In this document: positions 47,306 to 56,135 of the stretch, piece after piece
How positions within the stretch are numbered: the first letter of the stretch is position 1
Layout of the letters: every line of letters begins with the position of its first letter
Origin: Pseudomonas sp. RIT-PI-q
Lineage (GTDB): Bacteria; Pseudomonadota; Gammaproteobacteria; Pseudomonadales; Pseudomonadaceae
Length of the DNA: 64,000 bases
Assembly (NCBI RefSeq): GCF_001297125.1
Contig: NZ_LHPC01000007.1
Span: 1-64,000 of the forward strand
Reading direction: 5' to 3'
The notes under the pieces: model-generated
Database searches by the model: none
Seen by the model: the letters and a program-made list of their open reading frames with translations, nothing else
What the model was told of the DNA's origin: nothing
Made by a program: the position numbers and the translations under genes

Positions 47306-47521
47306 TCAGGGCCGCATGAAGCCGTAGTCTTCCTCTTCGTCGAGGTTCTCGGCGAGAAACTGCAACTCGTCGGCCAGGTCCTCGATACTGCGCACAGCCT
47401 TGCTTTGCTGCACCACCGCACTGAGCAAGGCGCGCAGGCTCAACCCCGGATCAAACCCCACTTCCTGCGCCACATTCAGACTCTGGCGCAACTCCTGCCT
47501 TGCCCATTCGTAGACACTCAT
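47306..47521 (-). CDS. small conserved hypothetical protein
   Basis: A 71-residue, mainly helical acidic protein (MSVYEWARQELRQSLNVAQ ... FLAENLDEEEDYGFMRP). No recognised function. The start at 47521 has AGGAG 8 nt upstream; a longer frame to 47551 lacks this. I recall a homologue of the same size beside yacG in P. aeruginosa, which argues that it is real. Confidence 0.75.
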   Translation of the reverse strand: MSVYEWARQELRQSLNVAQEVGFDPGLSLRALLSAVVQQSKAVRSIEDLADELQFLAENLDEEEDYGFMRP

Positions 47522-47584
47522 TTCGATGCTCCTGAAGGTTTTACGGAGCATGAATTCGTCAGTGATTGGTGGGTTTGATGTGGA

Positions 47585-48274
47585 TCAAGATTTCGGATCG
47601 TCGTCCTTCCACGGTGCCGACAGGTAGCGTGTGCGGTTGAAGGTTTCCAGCCATTCGGGGCAGAACACCACCAGCGCGCTGACCACCATGCCGTTGATGA
47701 AGGCCTCCGGGAAAATGATCAGCCACAGGTAGCCGACGAAGTCTTCAAGCCAGTACGGCATGGCGAAACGTTCGTCGAACCACAGCAGCCACAGGGCCAG
47801 CAGCAGGCACAGCAATGCCGACAGCGCGGCGGCAAAGAAACCGGACACGAAGATATACACGAAGGGATTACGCGGTTGTGCGCGTTCTACCAGGATCGCG
47901 CAGCACTCGGTGATTAGCACCGGTAGCAGAATCAGCAGCGCGCCGTTGACTCCCATCGCCGCCAGATCCTGGCGTCCAAGCAGCACCAATCCGGTTTGCG
48001 CGACCAAGCCGCCGACGATTGCCAATGGCCAGTCGAGTAACAGGGTCACAGCGGTCATGCCGATGAAGTGGTAGGACACGCCGGTGTCGAAGTCTCGTCG
48101 CACCAGCCAGAGCATGAACAGCGCGAACACTGTGCCGAACAACAGGTGCTGGCGACGGCTGTCGCTGAACAGTTCGACCCACGGTGCTCGCGCGACGGCC
48201 CAGATCAGCACTGGGACGTAGATCAACCACCCTATTGTGAGGCTTTCGGGTGACAGTAATTCGGCACCAATCAT
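47585..48274 (-). CDS. CbiM-like / energy-coupling-factor permease homologue
   Basis: A 229-residue integral membrane protein with about seven hydrophobic helices. FIGMTAVTLLLDWPLAIVGGL and FPEAFINGMVVSALVVFCPEW resemble the S-component/permease CbiM-type family that often imports cobalt or nickel. No ATPase or other ECF subunit is adjacent, so substrate and partner are unknown. ATG at 48274 preferred, with GGAG 11 nt upstream. Confidence 0.65.
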   Translation of the reverse strand: MIGAELLSPESLTIGWLIYVPVLIWAVARAPWVELFSDSRRQHLLFGTVFALFMLWLVRRDFDTGVSYHFIGMTAVTLLLDWPLAIVGGLVAQTGLVLLGRQDLAAMGVNGALLILLPVLITECCAILVERAQPRNPFVYIFVSGFFAAALSALLCLLLALWLLWFDERFAMPYWLEDFVGYLWLIIFPEAFINGMVVSALVVFCPEWLETFNRTRYLSAPWKDDDPKS

Positions 48275-48374
48275 GGTGGGGCGCACTCCGTTGTCTTTGC
48301 CGAAAGGGGATAGGTTTTCAGTCTACACCGCAGTTTGAGTGCGATTCGATTTCGGGTTGGGGTGTTCCAGGACT

Positions 48375-48607
48375 GGGGGCATATCCGTTTCTGCGGTAAC
48401 GGCTGATATTGGTTTCGCTCTTACAGCGAGTCACTTTTCCAGACGCCGGAATGCCGGCCCAGCGAAAAGTAACCAAAATGCTTTGCCCCTCCATTCGGTG
48501 CCTCGCTGTGGCTCAAGATCAAAAGATCGCAGCCTTCGGCAGCTCCTACAGGGGGGCGCAGGCGCGAAACCAATGTCAGCCGTCACCGAAGAAACGGATA
48601 TGCCCCC
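48375..48607. repeat. MITE-like element with 44-bp terminal inverted repeats
   Basis: Arms 48375-48418 and 48564-48607 (GGGGGCATATCCGTTTCTGC type) match at 41 of 44 positions when one is reversed and complemented. The 145-bp interior contains a degenerate palindromic stretch (GACGCCGGAATGCCGGC) and a solitary GATCGCAGCC repeat. No clear target-site duplication or transposase gene. Frames across it are not convincing genes. Confidence 0.8.
48519..48551 (+). repeat. solitary GATCGCAGCC repeat inside the MITE-like element
   Basis: One arm only (TCAAAAGATCGCAGCCTTCG then GCAGCTCCTACAG), the same sequence family as the paired element at 41138-41215. It appears nested within the 48375-48607 element. 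Confidence 0.8.
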
Positions 48608-48721
48608 CAAAAAAGCGCAATTGTTACGTCCCACGTAAAACTGAATCCAACCCAGCCCCCTTTATCCCCCACAGCCAAAGACTAAACTTCAACCATCAGA
48701 ATCAACCCCGAGCGCACAAAA

Positions 48722-48964
48722 ATGAAAACCTTGACCACCCTGTTTCTGACCCTCGTAGCCACCTCGGCAATGGCTGCCGGCAATGAACCAGCCGCCACTC
48801 CCTACAATCCGGCGCAGCCACTGGACATCGCCCAGGTAGTCTCAGTCACCGATACCGCTACCGCCTGCGACGTCGTCCCGGTCACCATGGTCTACATCGA
48901 TCACCAGGGCCAGACCCATCAAGTGACCTATCAAGTCATGGGCAACTGCACGAGCAACCTGTAA
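48722..48964 (+). CDS. DUF2790 family exported protein
   Basis: An 80-residue small secreted protein. Signal peptide (MKTLTTLFLTLVATSAMAAG), then the DUF2790 core ending YIDHQGQTHQVTYQVMGNC with two Cys likely to form a disulfide. The family is almost confined to Pseudomonas and has no known function. Converges on benF. Confidence 0.88.
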   Translation: MKTLTTLFLTLVATSAMAAGNEPAATPYNPAQPLDIAQVVSVTDTATACDVVPVTMVYIDHQGQTHQVTYQVMGNCTSNL

Positions 48965-48972
48965 TCAGCGCC

Positions 48973-50235
48973 TCATAACAACGTCCAGGTATAACTGAGG
49001 ATCAACCGGTTCTCGTCAATATCACTGCGATAGTTAGACCGCGCCATCGCATTGCGCACCCGAATCCCGAGGCCTTTGAGGCTGCCACTCTGCAGCACAT
49101 AGCCAAGGTCCAGGTCCCGCTCACGATCCTTGCCTTCAAACCCCTGCCCGGTATCGACATTGTTGCCTGAGATGTAACGCACGGTGCTGGTCAACCCCGG
49201 CACACCAAGGGCCGCGAAATCGTAGTCATAACGCGCCTGCCAGGAGCGTTCATCGGTGTAGGCGAACTCGTAGGTCGGCACCTCGTTGCCCAGCGGCGAG
49301 ATGTTGGCAAAGACTCGCGGAAAAGCGCTGCCGCCAAACATGCCCTGATAGCCGACATAAAACGTGTGACCGCCACGCTTCGCCGACAGCAGCGAGAAAA
49401 AAGCCTGATTGTCGATGTTGCCCAGCAACTTCTTGCCATCTTCGCGTGAATCGTAATAACCGAGGTTGGCGCCCAATACCCAGTCGCCCATTGGCTGACT
49501 GTGCTTGAGGCCAAGAAAACGCTGGTTGTAGATGTCTTCCAGCTGCCCGAACCAGGCGCTGACCGAGCTGCGTTTATCGTTGAAGGCGTAATCGGCGCCG
49601 GCATAGTTGAAGCCATCACTGCTGACCTGACGTTGCGGCACGTGCCCGAGCATGGCTTGCATCTTTTCGTCTCCGGCCTCGTTACGCAGGCTGGTCGAAC
49701 TCAAGTGACCGCCTTGCACGGTCAAGCCGTTAATTTCATTGGAACTGATGCTCGCCCCTTGATAACTAGGCGGCAGCAGACGGATATCGCTGAAGGCCAG
49801 CACCGGCAGATTGGGCTGCAACTCCCCCACTTTCAGCTCGGTTTTCGAGTAACGCACCTTCAACGCGCCCTCCAGACGGCTGTAATCATTCGCCGCGCGC
49901 CCATCACCCTGCACCGGCAGCAACCCGGTATTGACCCGGTCCGGACTGCTGTCGAGCTTGAGGCCGAGCAGGCCAATGACGTCCACCCCAAAACCGACCG
50001 GCCCTTGGGTGTAACCGGATTTGACGTTAAGGATGAAGCCCTGCGCCCACTCTTCGGCCTTCGATTGTTGGTTGGCCCCGACGATGTCGGAGAAGTCCCG
50101 GCTGAAGTAGTAATTACGCGCTTGCAAGGTGGCCGTGGTGTCTTCGATAAAGCCGCCCGCCATCGCGCTCGCGGAGAAACTCGAGACGAGCGCCATGGAC
50201 AACACCGAACCGGTTGTTGGAAGAATCTGTTTCAT
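48973..50235 (-). CDS. benF: OprD-family porin, BenF-type
   Basis: A 420-residue outer-membrane channel of the OprD family. Signal peptide to about residue 26 (SASAMAGGF), then alternating beta strands ending in [10 protein letters not shown] with an aromatic-hydrophobic terminus. As the last gene of a benK-benE-benF operon it probably admits benzoate across the outer membrane. Family and position support this; the substrate is inferred. An A-rich motif precedes the ATG. Confidence 0.85.
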   Translation of the reverse strand: MKQILPTTGSVLSMALVSSFSASAMAGGFIEDTTATLQARNYYFSRDFSDIVGANQQSKAEEWAQGFILNVKSGYTQGPVGFGVDVIGLLGLKLDSSPDRVNTGLLPVQGDGRAANDYSRLEGALKVRYSKTELKVGELQPNLPVLAFSDIRLLPPSYQGASISSNEINGLTVQGGHLSSTSLRNEAGDEKMQAMLGHVPQRQVSSDGFNYAGADYAFNDKRSSVSAWFGQLEDIYNQRFLGLKHSQPMGDWVLGANLGYYDSREDGKKLLGNIDNQAFFSLLSAKRGGHTFYVGYQGMFGGSAFPRVFANISPLGNEVPTYEFAYTDERSWQARYDYDFAALGVPGLTSTVRYISGNNVDTGQGFEGKDRERDLDLGYVLQSGSLKGLGIRVRNAMARSNYRSDIDENRLILSYTWTLL

Positions 50236-50257
50236 CGTTGTTTCTCTTATTTTTATT
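50236..50257 (-). promoter_or_regulatory. A-rich Hfq/Crc-type motif before benF
   Basis: Minus strand reads AATAAAAATAAGAGAAACAA just before the benF ATG, covering its ribosome-binding region and the benE stop. It resembles catabolite-activity motifs bound by Hfq/Crc. Confidence 0.45.
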
Positions 50258-51473
50258 GATCGACAGGTTGAAGTGCTTCAGCCGCAGCAGATTCAGTGCG
50301 GGAAATGGGACGACGGGCGCTTAACAGCAAGTGCGTGACCATTCCGAAAATCAGCCCCCAAAATGCGGCGGACAAACCAAACAGCGACATGCCCGACGCC
50401 GTGGTGAGAAAGGTCACCAGCGCCGCCTCGCGATCACTCGGCACGGCCATCGCGCCAGCCAACGCCCCGGCAATCGCAGCGAACAGCGCCAGCCCGGCCA
50501 ATGCCGAGATCAGTTCTTTGGGAAACGCTGAAAACAGCGAAACCAGGGTCGCGCCAAAGATCCCCAGCACCAGGTAACACAGCCCCCCAACGACCCCGGC
50601 CACATAGCGTTTGCGCGGATCTTCGTGCGCCTCGCGGCCGGTACACATGGCCGCGGTAATCGCCGCCAGATTCAGCCCATGGCAACCGAACGGAGCCAAC
50701 AGTGCAGTGCCCAATGCGCTGCTGGCGATGATCGGGCTCGCAGGCAACCGGTAACCGCTGGCGCGCAGCACCGCCATGCCGGGCACAAACTGGCCGGTCA
50801 GCGCCACCATCACCAACGGCAGGGCAATGTTCAGGGTCGCGCTCAGGCTGAACTCAGGCGTGATCCATACCGGCGTGGCCAAACCGATCACCAGCGCTTC
50901 GCGGTGCAAATCACCGGCGAAAAAGGCGCTGGAACAGCCCACCAGCAGCACCATCAACACCGCATAACGCGGCATCACCCGCTTGCAGATCAGGTACGTG
51001 GCAAACATCGCCAACACCAGCCACGGCTTGCCTTGCAACGAGACGAACAAACCGGTGCCGAAGCTGAACAGAATCCCCGCCAGCATCGCCGCGGCAATCG
51101 CTGCGGGCAGCTTGCTGATGATCCGGTCGAAAGCCCCCGACACCCCGATCAGAAAGATAATCAGGCTGCTGACCAGATAAGCCCCCGCCGCCTCTGCCAT
51201 GGAAATCCCCGGCAACAAGGCCACCAGCAACGCCGAGCCCGGTGCCGACCACGCAATGATGACCGGCACGCGGTAGCGCAGGCTCAAGCCAATGCCGAGC
51301 ACCGCGCTGCCGATGGAAATGGCCCAGACCCAGGACGACAGCACTTCCCGCGAGAGGTGCGCAGTCTCGGCAGCCTGGAAGATGATCACCAACGGGCCGG
51401 CGTAGGAAATCACCGTGGCGATAAATCCGGCGACGGCCGCGGACAGGGAAAAGTCCCGGACGAACGCGTTCAT
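50253..51473 (-). CDS. benE: benzoate:H+ symporter BenE
   Basis: A 406-residue inner-membrane transporter of the BenE family, with about 11-12 hydrophobic helices ([19 protein letters not shown] near 73-91, [15 protein letters not shown] near 225, [19 protein letters not shown] near 256). Normal length. Its ATG overlaps the benK stop by ATGA, and benF follows 17 bp later. Confidence 0.93.
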   Translation of the reverse strand: MNAFVRDFSLSAAVAGFIATVISYAGPLVIIFQAAETAHLSREVLSSWVWAISIGSAVLGIGLSLRYRVPVIIAWSAPGSALLVALLPGISMAEAAGAYLVSSLIIFLIGVSGAFDRIISKLPAAIAAAMLAGILFSFGTGLFVSLQGKPWLVLAMFATYLICKRVMPRYAVLMVLLVGCSSAFFAGDLHREALVIGLATPVWITPEFSLSATLNIALPLVMVALTGQFVPGMAVLRASGYRLPASPIIASSALGTALLAPFGCHGLNLAAITAAMCTGREAHEDPRKRYVAGVVGGLCYLVLGIFGATLVSLFSAFPKELISALAGLALFAAIAGALAGAMAVPSDREAALVTFLTTASGMSLFGLSAAFWGLIFGMVTHLLLSARRPISRTESAAAEALQPVDQ

Positions 51474-52834
51474 GAAACTTCGCCGAAAGACCCCGACGTA
51501 CCAGGGCGCAGGTCCAATCGCTCTTGCCGGGCGCTGCGCTGACTGCTGATCGCGAACACCGTCATCGCGATGGCGGCTACCGCGCCGGGTAAGGCAAATG
51601 CCATGAAGTTCAGTTGCAGTGGCAGGCTGATCCCCAGCAAGGCACCACCCAGCAGTGGCCCGACAATCGCGCCGTTGCGCCCGATGCCCGAGGCCCAGCC
51701 CAGACCGGTGGAGCGAATAGTCATGGAATAGAACTGCGCGGCGCAGGCGTACAACAGAATCTGCGAGCCAATGGTGGTGGCGCCGGCAATGGCGATCAGC
51801 CGGTACAACACGGGCGTCGGGCTGTTGAAACCGAGCAAGGTGATCGACACCGCAGCCACCGCAAAAAACACTGCCAGCACGCGCGGCAGATTGAGCGTGT
51901 CACCCAGTACCCCGCCGCCGACCGCGCCGAAGATGGCGCCGAAGTTGAGCACCACCAGGAATGACAGGCTCGAGCCCAGGCTGTAACCGGCGTTCGCCAT
52001 CAGTTTCGGCAGCCAGGAACTCAAGGCGTAGACCATCAACAAGCAGCAGAAAAACGCCAGCCACAGCATCAGCGTGCGCAGCGCGCGACCCTCACGGAAC
52101 AGTTGCAACACCGGTGTGCCGGTGCCTTTGACTTCGCTCATGTGCAGCTGATCGCTCGAGTGCGCGGTGTAAGCCGGATCAACCCGCTCGAGGATTTTGC
52201 GCGCTTCTTCATTGCGCCCCTGACGCAGCATGAAACCCGCCGATTCGGGCAAGAAGTACATGATCAACGGCAACATCAGCAGTGGCAGCACCGCCACGTA
52301 AAACACCGACTGCCAGCCGAAGCTCGGGATCAACACGATGCCCAGTCCGGCCGAGAGCATGCCGCCCACCGAATAGCCGCTGAACATGATCGCCACCAGC
52401 GTGCTGCGGATTTTCTTCGGCGCGTACTCGTTCATCAGCGCCACGACGTTGGGCATCACCCCGCCAATGCCCAACCCGGCAATGAAGCGGCAGAGGCCAA
52501 ACTCGGTGGGGTTGCGGGCAAATCCGTTGAGCACGGTAAAACCGCTGAAGAGCATCACGCAGATCGTGATGGCTTTTTTGCGGCCGATCTTGTCCGACAA
52601 CGGGCCGAAAAACAGCGCGCCGAACATCATCCCGAACAGTGCATAACTGCCCAGCGCCCCGGCTTGCAGAGGACTGAGCCCCCACTCTTTCATCAGCATC
52701 GGCAACCCCACGCCGTAGATCACCAAATCGTAACCATCGAAGATGATGATCAGGGCGCACCAGAACAGCACCATCCAGTGAAAACGGTTGAAACGAGCGT
52801 TGTCGATAACCTCGTGTACGTCGATCTTGCGCAT
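51470..52834 (-). CDS. benK: aromatic acid:H+ symporter, BenK-type MFS transporter
   Basis: A 454-residue major-facilitator protein of the aromatic acid/H+ symporter group (PcaK/BenK). Twelve helices, the signature Asp in FDGYDLVIYGVGLP (helix 1), and the A motif GPLSDKIGRKKAI. The ATG at 52834 is chosen because BenK proteins begin MRKIDVHEVID and because the frame upstream runs through the operator. Benzoate rather than another aromatic acid is inferred from benE beside it. Confidence 0.9.
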   Translation of the reverse strand: MRKIDVHEVIDNARFNRFHWMVLFWCALIIIFDGYDLVIYGVGLPMLMKEWGLSPLQAGALGSYALFGMMFGALFFGPLSDKIGRKKAITICVMLFSGFTVLNGFARNPTEFGLCRFIAGLGIGGVMPNVVALMNEYAPKKIRSTLVAIMFSGYSVGGMLSAGLGIVLIPSFGWQSVFYVAVLPLLMLPLIMYFLPESAGFMLRQGRNEEARKILERVDPAYTAHSSDQLHMSEVKGTGTPVLQLFREGRALRTLMLWLAFFCCLLMVYALSSWLPKLMANAGYSLGSSLSFLVVLNFGAIFGAVGGGVLGDTLNLPRVLAVFFAVAAVSITLLGFNSPTPVLYRLIAIAGATTIGSQILLYACAAQFYSMTIRSTGLGWASGIGRNGAIVGPLLGGALLGISLPLQLNFMAFALPGAVAAIAMTVFAISSQRSARQERLDLRPGTSGSFGEVS

Positions 52835-52846
52835 GGCATTTATCTC

Positions 52847-52860
52847 TTGTTGTTGTTTTT
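52847..52860 (-). promoter_or_regulatory. A-rich Hfq/Crc-type motif before benK
   Basis: Minus strand AAAAACAACAACAA, directly before the purine tract (GAGATAAA) preceding the benK ATG. It fits repeated AAn triplets typical of Hfq/Crc catabolite-activity motifs. Confidence 0.55.
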
Positions 52861-52926
52861 GTAAGAGCGTCGGGAAAGCGGCTGACGTCCGTACAGCCGA
52901 GGGTAGAGCGGCCTGGAACCGTGCAA

Positions 52927-52962
52927 TATCCGCTTCACGCAGATCGCTATCCGTTTTGTGCA
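52927..52962 (-). promoter_or_regulatory. BenR/XylS-type operator of benKEF
   Basis: Minus strand has two direct repeats: TGCACAAAACGGATA (52948-52962) and TGCGTGAAGCGGATA (52927-52941), separated by 6 bp. They match TGCA-N6-GGNTA with one change in the second. Spacing is that of the XylS sites at the TOL Pm promoter. A possible -10, TACCCT (52900-52905), follows. Confidence 0.75.
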
Positions 52963-53088
52963 CGGCTGTGAAGTCGGGACTTGGGTGAGGATTACGGCAG
53001 GGTTGTGCCGAGGAATTTTCGAGCGAGGCCGGCCTGCTCCGACAAATTGTCTTCTTTGCGATCGCATTTGAACGCTAAGCTTGGGCCT

Positions 53089-53715
53089 ATGGATGACTCA
53101 GACTATTTACGCCTGCTGACCATCGCGGCCGAGCAAGCCAACGCCTTTCTGTCCAATGCCCGCAAATGGGAGCGTGAGCGTTGGGTCTGCCAGCGCCTGC
53201 TGCAAGGCCTGAACATTCCTTATCGCGCCGACGAATTCGCCCCGGCCGGGGAACCGCCGGACGTGCTGTTTCGTGAGGCGAATTTCGAGGTGTTCTTCGT
53301 GCTCGACGAGGGCCGGCGCCTCAACGACGAATGGCGCGACGAGCTGCAACGTCGGCGCAGCGCGTTTTCCCTGAGTTCGCTGGTACGCCGCGAGGCCAAG
53401 CCCCGGCGCATTCCGGCCAATGAATTTTTGCTGAGACTGGCGCCGACCTTGCGCAAAAAAGCGCATAACTATAAAGAACGCGGCATGGACCTTGGCGAGC
53501 TGGACATCATCGCCTTCGCCAGCCTCAAGCGCGAAGTGCTGGACCTCAACAGCCATTTCCCGCCGCCGACCGAATACCTGCGCCAGGGCTGGCGCTCGTT
53601 GTCGCTGGTGGGTCCGACCTTCGCTCGTGTGCTGTTCGCTCATCCGGATGCGCCGGATTTCCTGCGCAGCAACCTCGGTCGCAGCATCGTTTTCGACGTT
53701 GGGATCAGTCTGTGA
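53089..53715 (+). CDS. DUF1780 family protein
   Basis: A 208-residue soluble protein of DUF1780, a family seen mostly in Pseudomonas and relatives. Conserved segments include NARKWERERWVCQRLL (about 21-36) and DVLFREANFEVFFVLDEGRR (about 57-76). The fold may be restriction-endonuclease-like, but I cannot assign function. The ATG at 53089 (MDDSDYLRLL) is used; the longer frame overlaps the benK promoter region. Overlaps the next gene by GTGA. Confidence 0.85.
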   Translation: MDDSDYLRLLTIAAEQANAFLSNARKWERERWVCQRLLQGLNIPYRADEFAPAGEPPDVLFREANFEVFFVLDEGRRLNDEWRDELQRRRSAFSLSSLVRREAKPRRIPANEFLLRLAPTLRKKAHNYKERGMDLGELDIIAFASLKREVLDLNSHFPPPTEYLRQGWRSLSLVGPTFARVLFAHPDAPDFLRSNLGRSIVFDVGISL

Positions 53716-54239
53716 GTCCATTGCAGGAACTGATTGCTGAAGTCCCGCAGATCGGCCGTGTACGCTGGATCGGCGTGCGCCCCGCACCTCATGCGCCAAT
53801 GATCGAACTGGAGGCGGTGGAAGCGCGGCTTGAAGCCGGGTTGACCGGCGATCGCGCCCGGCCAGGCGTGCGCAATGCGCGGCAGGTGACGCTGATTCAG
53901 TGGGAACACCTAGCGGTGATCAGTTCGCTGATGGGCCGCCCCGACGATCAACCGGTGTTGCCAAAAGATTTGCGGCGCAATCTGGTTATCAGCGGCATCA
54001 ATTTGTTCAGCCTCAAGGGCCGACGCTTCAGGATTGGCCAGGCGATTTTCGAAACCACGGGTTGGTGCCAGCCCTGCGCGCGCCTGCAAAACAACCTCGG
54101 CCCCGGGACGTTTCAGGCCGTTCGCGGACATGGCGGAATCACCGCCCGAGTGTTACAAAGTGGAATCATTCGCCTGGACGATACGGTGAGCGTCGAGCCT
54201 ATTCCGGACAGCGGCTATGCTCCGTTCAACGTTCGTTAA
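53712..54239 (+). CDS. MOSC-domain protein
   Basis: A 175-residue single MOSC domain, related to the C-terminal domain of molybdenum-cofactor sulfurase and to YiiM/mARC proteins. The conserved Cys lies in ETTGWCQPCARL (near residue 120). It may handle Mo cofactor or sulfur transfer; the substrate is unknown. GTG start overlaps the DUF1780 stop, so the two are coupled. Confidence 0.88.
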   Translation: MSPLQELIAEVPQIGRVRWIGVRPAPHAPMIELEAVEARLEAGLTGDRARPGVRNARQVTLIQWEHLAVISSLMGRPDDQPVLPKDLRRNLVISGINLFSLKGRRFRIGQAIFETTGWCQPCARLQNNLGPGTFQAVRGHGGITARVLQSGIIRLDDTVSVEPIPDSGYAPFNVR

Positions 54240-54293
54240 ATCAGCCTGTAGCTTCTACACATTCAGCTACGTCTACCCCTGACGAGGCCCAAT

Positions 54294-54467
54294 ATGACCA
54301 GCCGCCTGAACCCGGACGACCAGAAGCATGTCGAAGAGTACCTGCACCTGTCCCAGCACCAAGTCGAGCGCCGGCCCTTCCGGCCGTGGATGCTCCTGGT
54401 GGTGGTGTTGGCAGTGACCATTGGTTTAGGCCTGTTGAGCCGATTTATCAGTTACCTGACGCTATGA
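54294..54467 (+). CDS. DUF3094 small membrane protein
   Basis: A 57-residue protein: polar N-terminus (MTSRLNPDDQKHVEEYLHLS) and one C-terminal membrane helix (WMLLVVVLAVTIGLGLLS). Matches the DUF3094 family of small pseudomonad proteins; no known role. GACGAGG lies before the ATG, and it sits between the MOSC gene and ndh on the same strand. Confidence 0.8.
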   Translation: MTSRLNPDDQKHVEEYLHLSQHQVERRPFRPWMLLVVVLAVTIGLGLLSRFISYLTL

Positions 54468-54527
54468 GCTGCCTCGCGCTCGCTCGGGTAATTGCACCGA
54501 TTTCTTTTAGCCTTGCGAGATATCCCC

Positions 54528-55826
54528 ATGACTCATCGTATTGTCATCGTTGGCGGCGGCGCCGGCGGTCTGGAGTTGGCTACCCGTCTGGGTAAGACTC
54601 TGGGCAAGCGCGGCACGGCCAGCATCATGCTGGTCGACGCGAACCTGACCCATATCTGGAAACCGCTGTTGCATGAAGTGGCGGCCGGGTCGTTGAACTC
54701 TTCCGAAGACGAACTCAACTATGTGGCCCAAGCCAAATGGAACCACTTCGAGTTCCAACTGGGGCGCATGAGCGGGCTCGATCGGGCGCAGAAGAAAATC
54801 CAGCTGGCCGCCACCTACGACGAAGCCGGCGTGGAATTGGTGCCGGCCCGTGAAGTGGCTTACGACTCGCTGGTGATCTCCGTCGGCAGCACCACCAACG
54901 ATTTCGGCACCCAAGGCGCGGCGCAGCATTGCCTGTTCCTCGACACCCGCAAACAGGCCGAGCGTTTCCACCAGCAATTGCTCAACCACTACTTGCGCGC
55001 CCACGCAGGGCAAACCGACAAGGTCGAGCAAATCAGCGTGGCCATCGTCGGCGCCGGTGCCACCGGGGTCGAACTGGCTGCCGAACTGCACAACGCCGCT
55101 CATGAACTGGCGGCTTACGGCCTGGACCGGATCAAACCCGAAAACATGCACATCACCCTGATCGAGGCCGGGCCACGGGTTCTGCCTGCGCTGCCGGAAC
55201 GGATTGGCGGGCCTGTGCATAAAACCCTGGAGAAACTCGGGGTCAATGTCATGACCAACGCCGCCGTCAGTGAAGTGACCGCCGACAGCCTGATCACCGC
55301 CGACGGCAAAGTGATCAACGCCAGCCTGAAAGTCTGGGCTGCCGGGATTCGTGCACCGGGTTTCCTCAAGGACATCGATGGCCTGGAAACCAACCGCATC
55401 AATCAGCTGCAAGTGCTGCCGACCCTGCAAACCACCCGCGATGAAAACATCTTCGCCTTCGGTGACTGCGCCGCTTGCCCGCAACCGGGCACCGACCGCA
55501 ATGTGCCGCCACGGGCGCAGGCTGCGCATCAGCAGGCTTCGTTGCTGGCCAAATCGCTGAAACTGCGGATCGAAGGCAAGGCGTTGCCGGAGTACAAGTA
55601 CACCGACTACGGCTCGCTGATCTCGCTGTCACGTTTTTCGGCTGTGGGTAACTTGATGGGCAACCTCACCGGCAGCGTGATGCTCGAGGGTTGGCTGGCG
55701 CGGATGTTTTACGTGTCGCTGTACCGGATGCACCAGATGGCGCTGTATGGCGCGTTTCGCACGGCGATGCTGATGCTCGGCAGCAAGATCGGACGCGGGA
55801 CTGAGCCGCGGCTCAAGCTGCATTAA
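54528..55826 (+). CDS. ndh: type II NADH:quinone oxidoreductase
   Basis: A 432-residue FAD enzyme that passes electrons from NADH to quinone without pumping protons. FAD motif IVGGGAGGLELATRLG (about 6-21), NAD motif IVGAGATGVELAAEL (about 177-191), and the second FAD contact ENIFAFGDCA (near 305). A C-terminal amphipathic region (MLEGWLARMFYVSLYRM) fits membrane attachment. ATG at 54528 (MTHRIVIVGG) is preferred over the upstream in-frame start. Confidence 0.92.
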   Translation: MTHRIVIVGGGAGGLELATRLGKTLGKRGTASIMLVDANLTHIWKPLLHEVAAGSLNSSEDELNYVAQAKWNHFEFQLGRMSGLDRAQKKIQLAATYDEAGVELVPAREVAYDSLVISVGSTTNDFGTQGAAQHCLFLDTRKQAERFHQQLLNHYLRAHAGQTDKVEQISVAIVGAGATGVELAAELHNAAHELAAYGLDRIKPENMHITLIEAGPRVLPALPERIGGPVHKTLEKLGVNVMTNAAVSEVTADSLITADGKVINASLKVWAAGIRAPGFLKDIDGLETNRINQLQVLPTLQTTRDENIFAFGDCAACPQPGTDRNVPPRAQAAHQQASLLAKSLKLRIEGKALPEYKYTDYGSLISLSRFSAVGNLMGNLTGSVMLEGWLARMFYVSLYRMHQMALYGAFRTAMLMLGSKIGRGTEPRLKLH

Positions 55827-55850
55827 GATCCTCGTCGTCAGTCAGGGCCT

Positions 55851-55913
55851 CTTCGCGGGCAAGCCTCGCTCCTACAGGTTATGTGTCCGTAGGAGCGAGG
55901 CTTGCCCGCGAAG
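55851..55913. repeat. short REPIN
   Basis: Arms CTTCGCGGGCAAGCCTCGCT and inverted AGCGAGGCTTGCCCGCGAAG with a short spacer, 24 bp after ndh. Confidence 0.9.
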
Positions 55914-55999
55914 CAGGCGCCTCGGTCTAACCCGCGAACACTTCTGTGTCTCACTGTATCTATCCCCGCAATTGCGCCCTTTGCTTACAAACTCCCCCC

Positions 56000-56120
56000 T
56001 TGCACGACACAGTAGCGATACACCACGCCCGCTAAATGGCCACACCCGAGCAAGGCACCGCCTGCTTCGGTTATCGCCGCACTTACGTGGCGTCCTTTAT
56101 CGAACGGTTGTGTCGTGCAA
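56000..56120 (+). repeat. 12-bp inverted repeat bracketing the EF-hand gene leader
   Basis: TTGCACGACACA (56000-56011) and TGTGTCGTGCAA (56109-56120) are perfect inverted copies 97 bp apart; the second ends just before the ribosome-binding site (AGGAG) of the EF-hand gene. They could be paired protein sites or a long-range stem in the leader. Confidence 0.7.
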
Positions 56121-56135
56121 CCCAGGAGTATTGAA

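Noticed and set aside
48409..48786. 125-codon frame through the MITE-like repeat
   Set aside because: It starts in one inverted arm, crosses the nested repeat and overlaps the real DUF2790 gene in another frame; it is a by-product of repeats.
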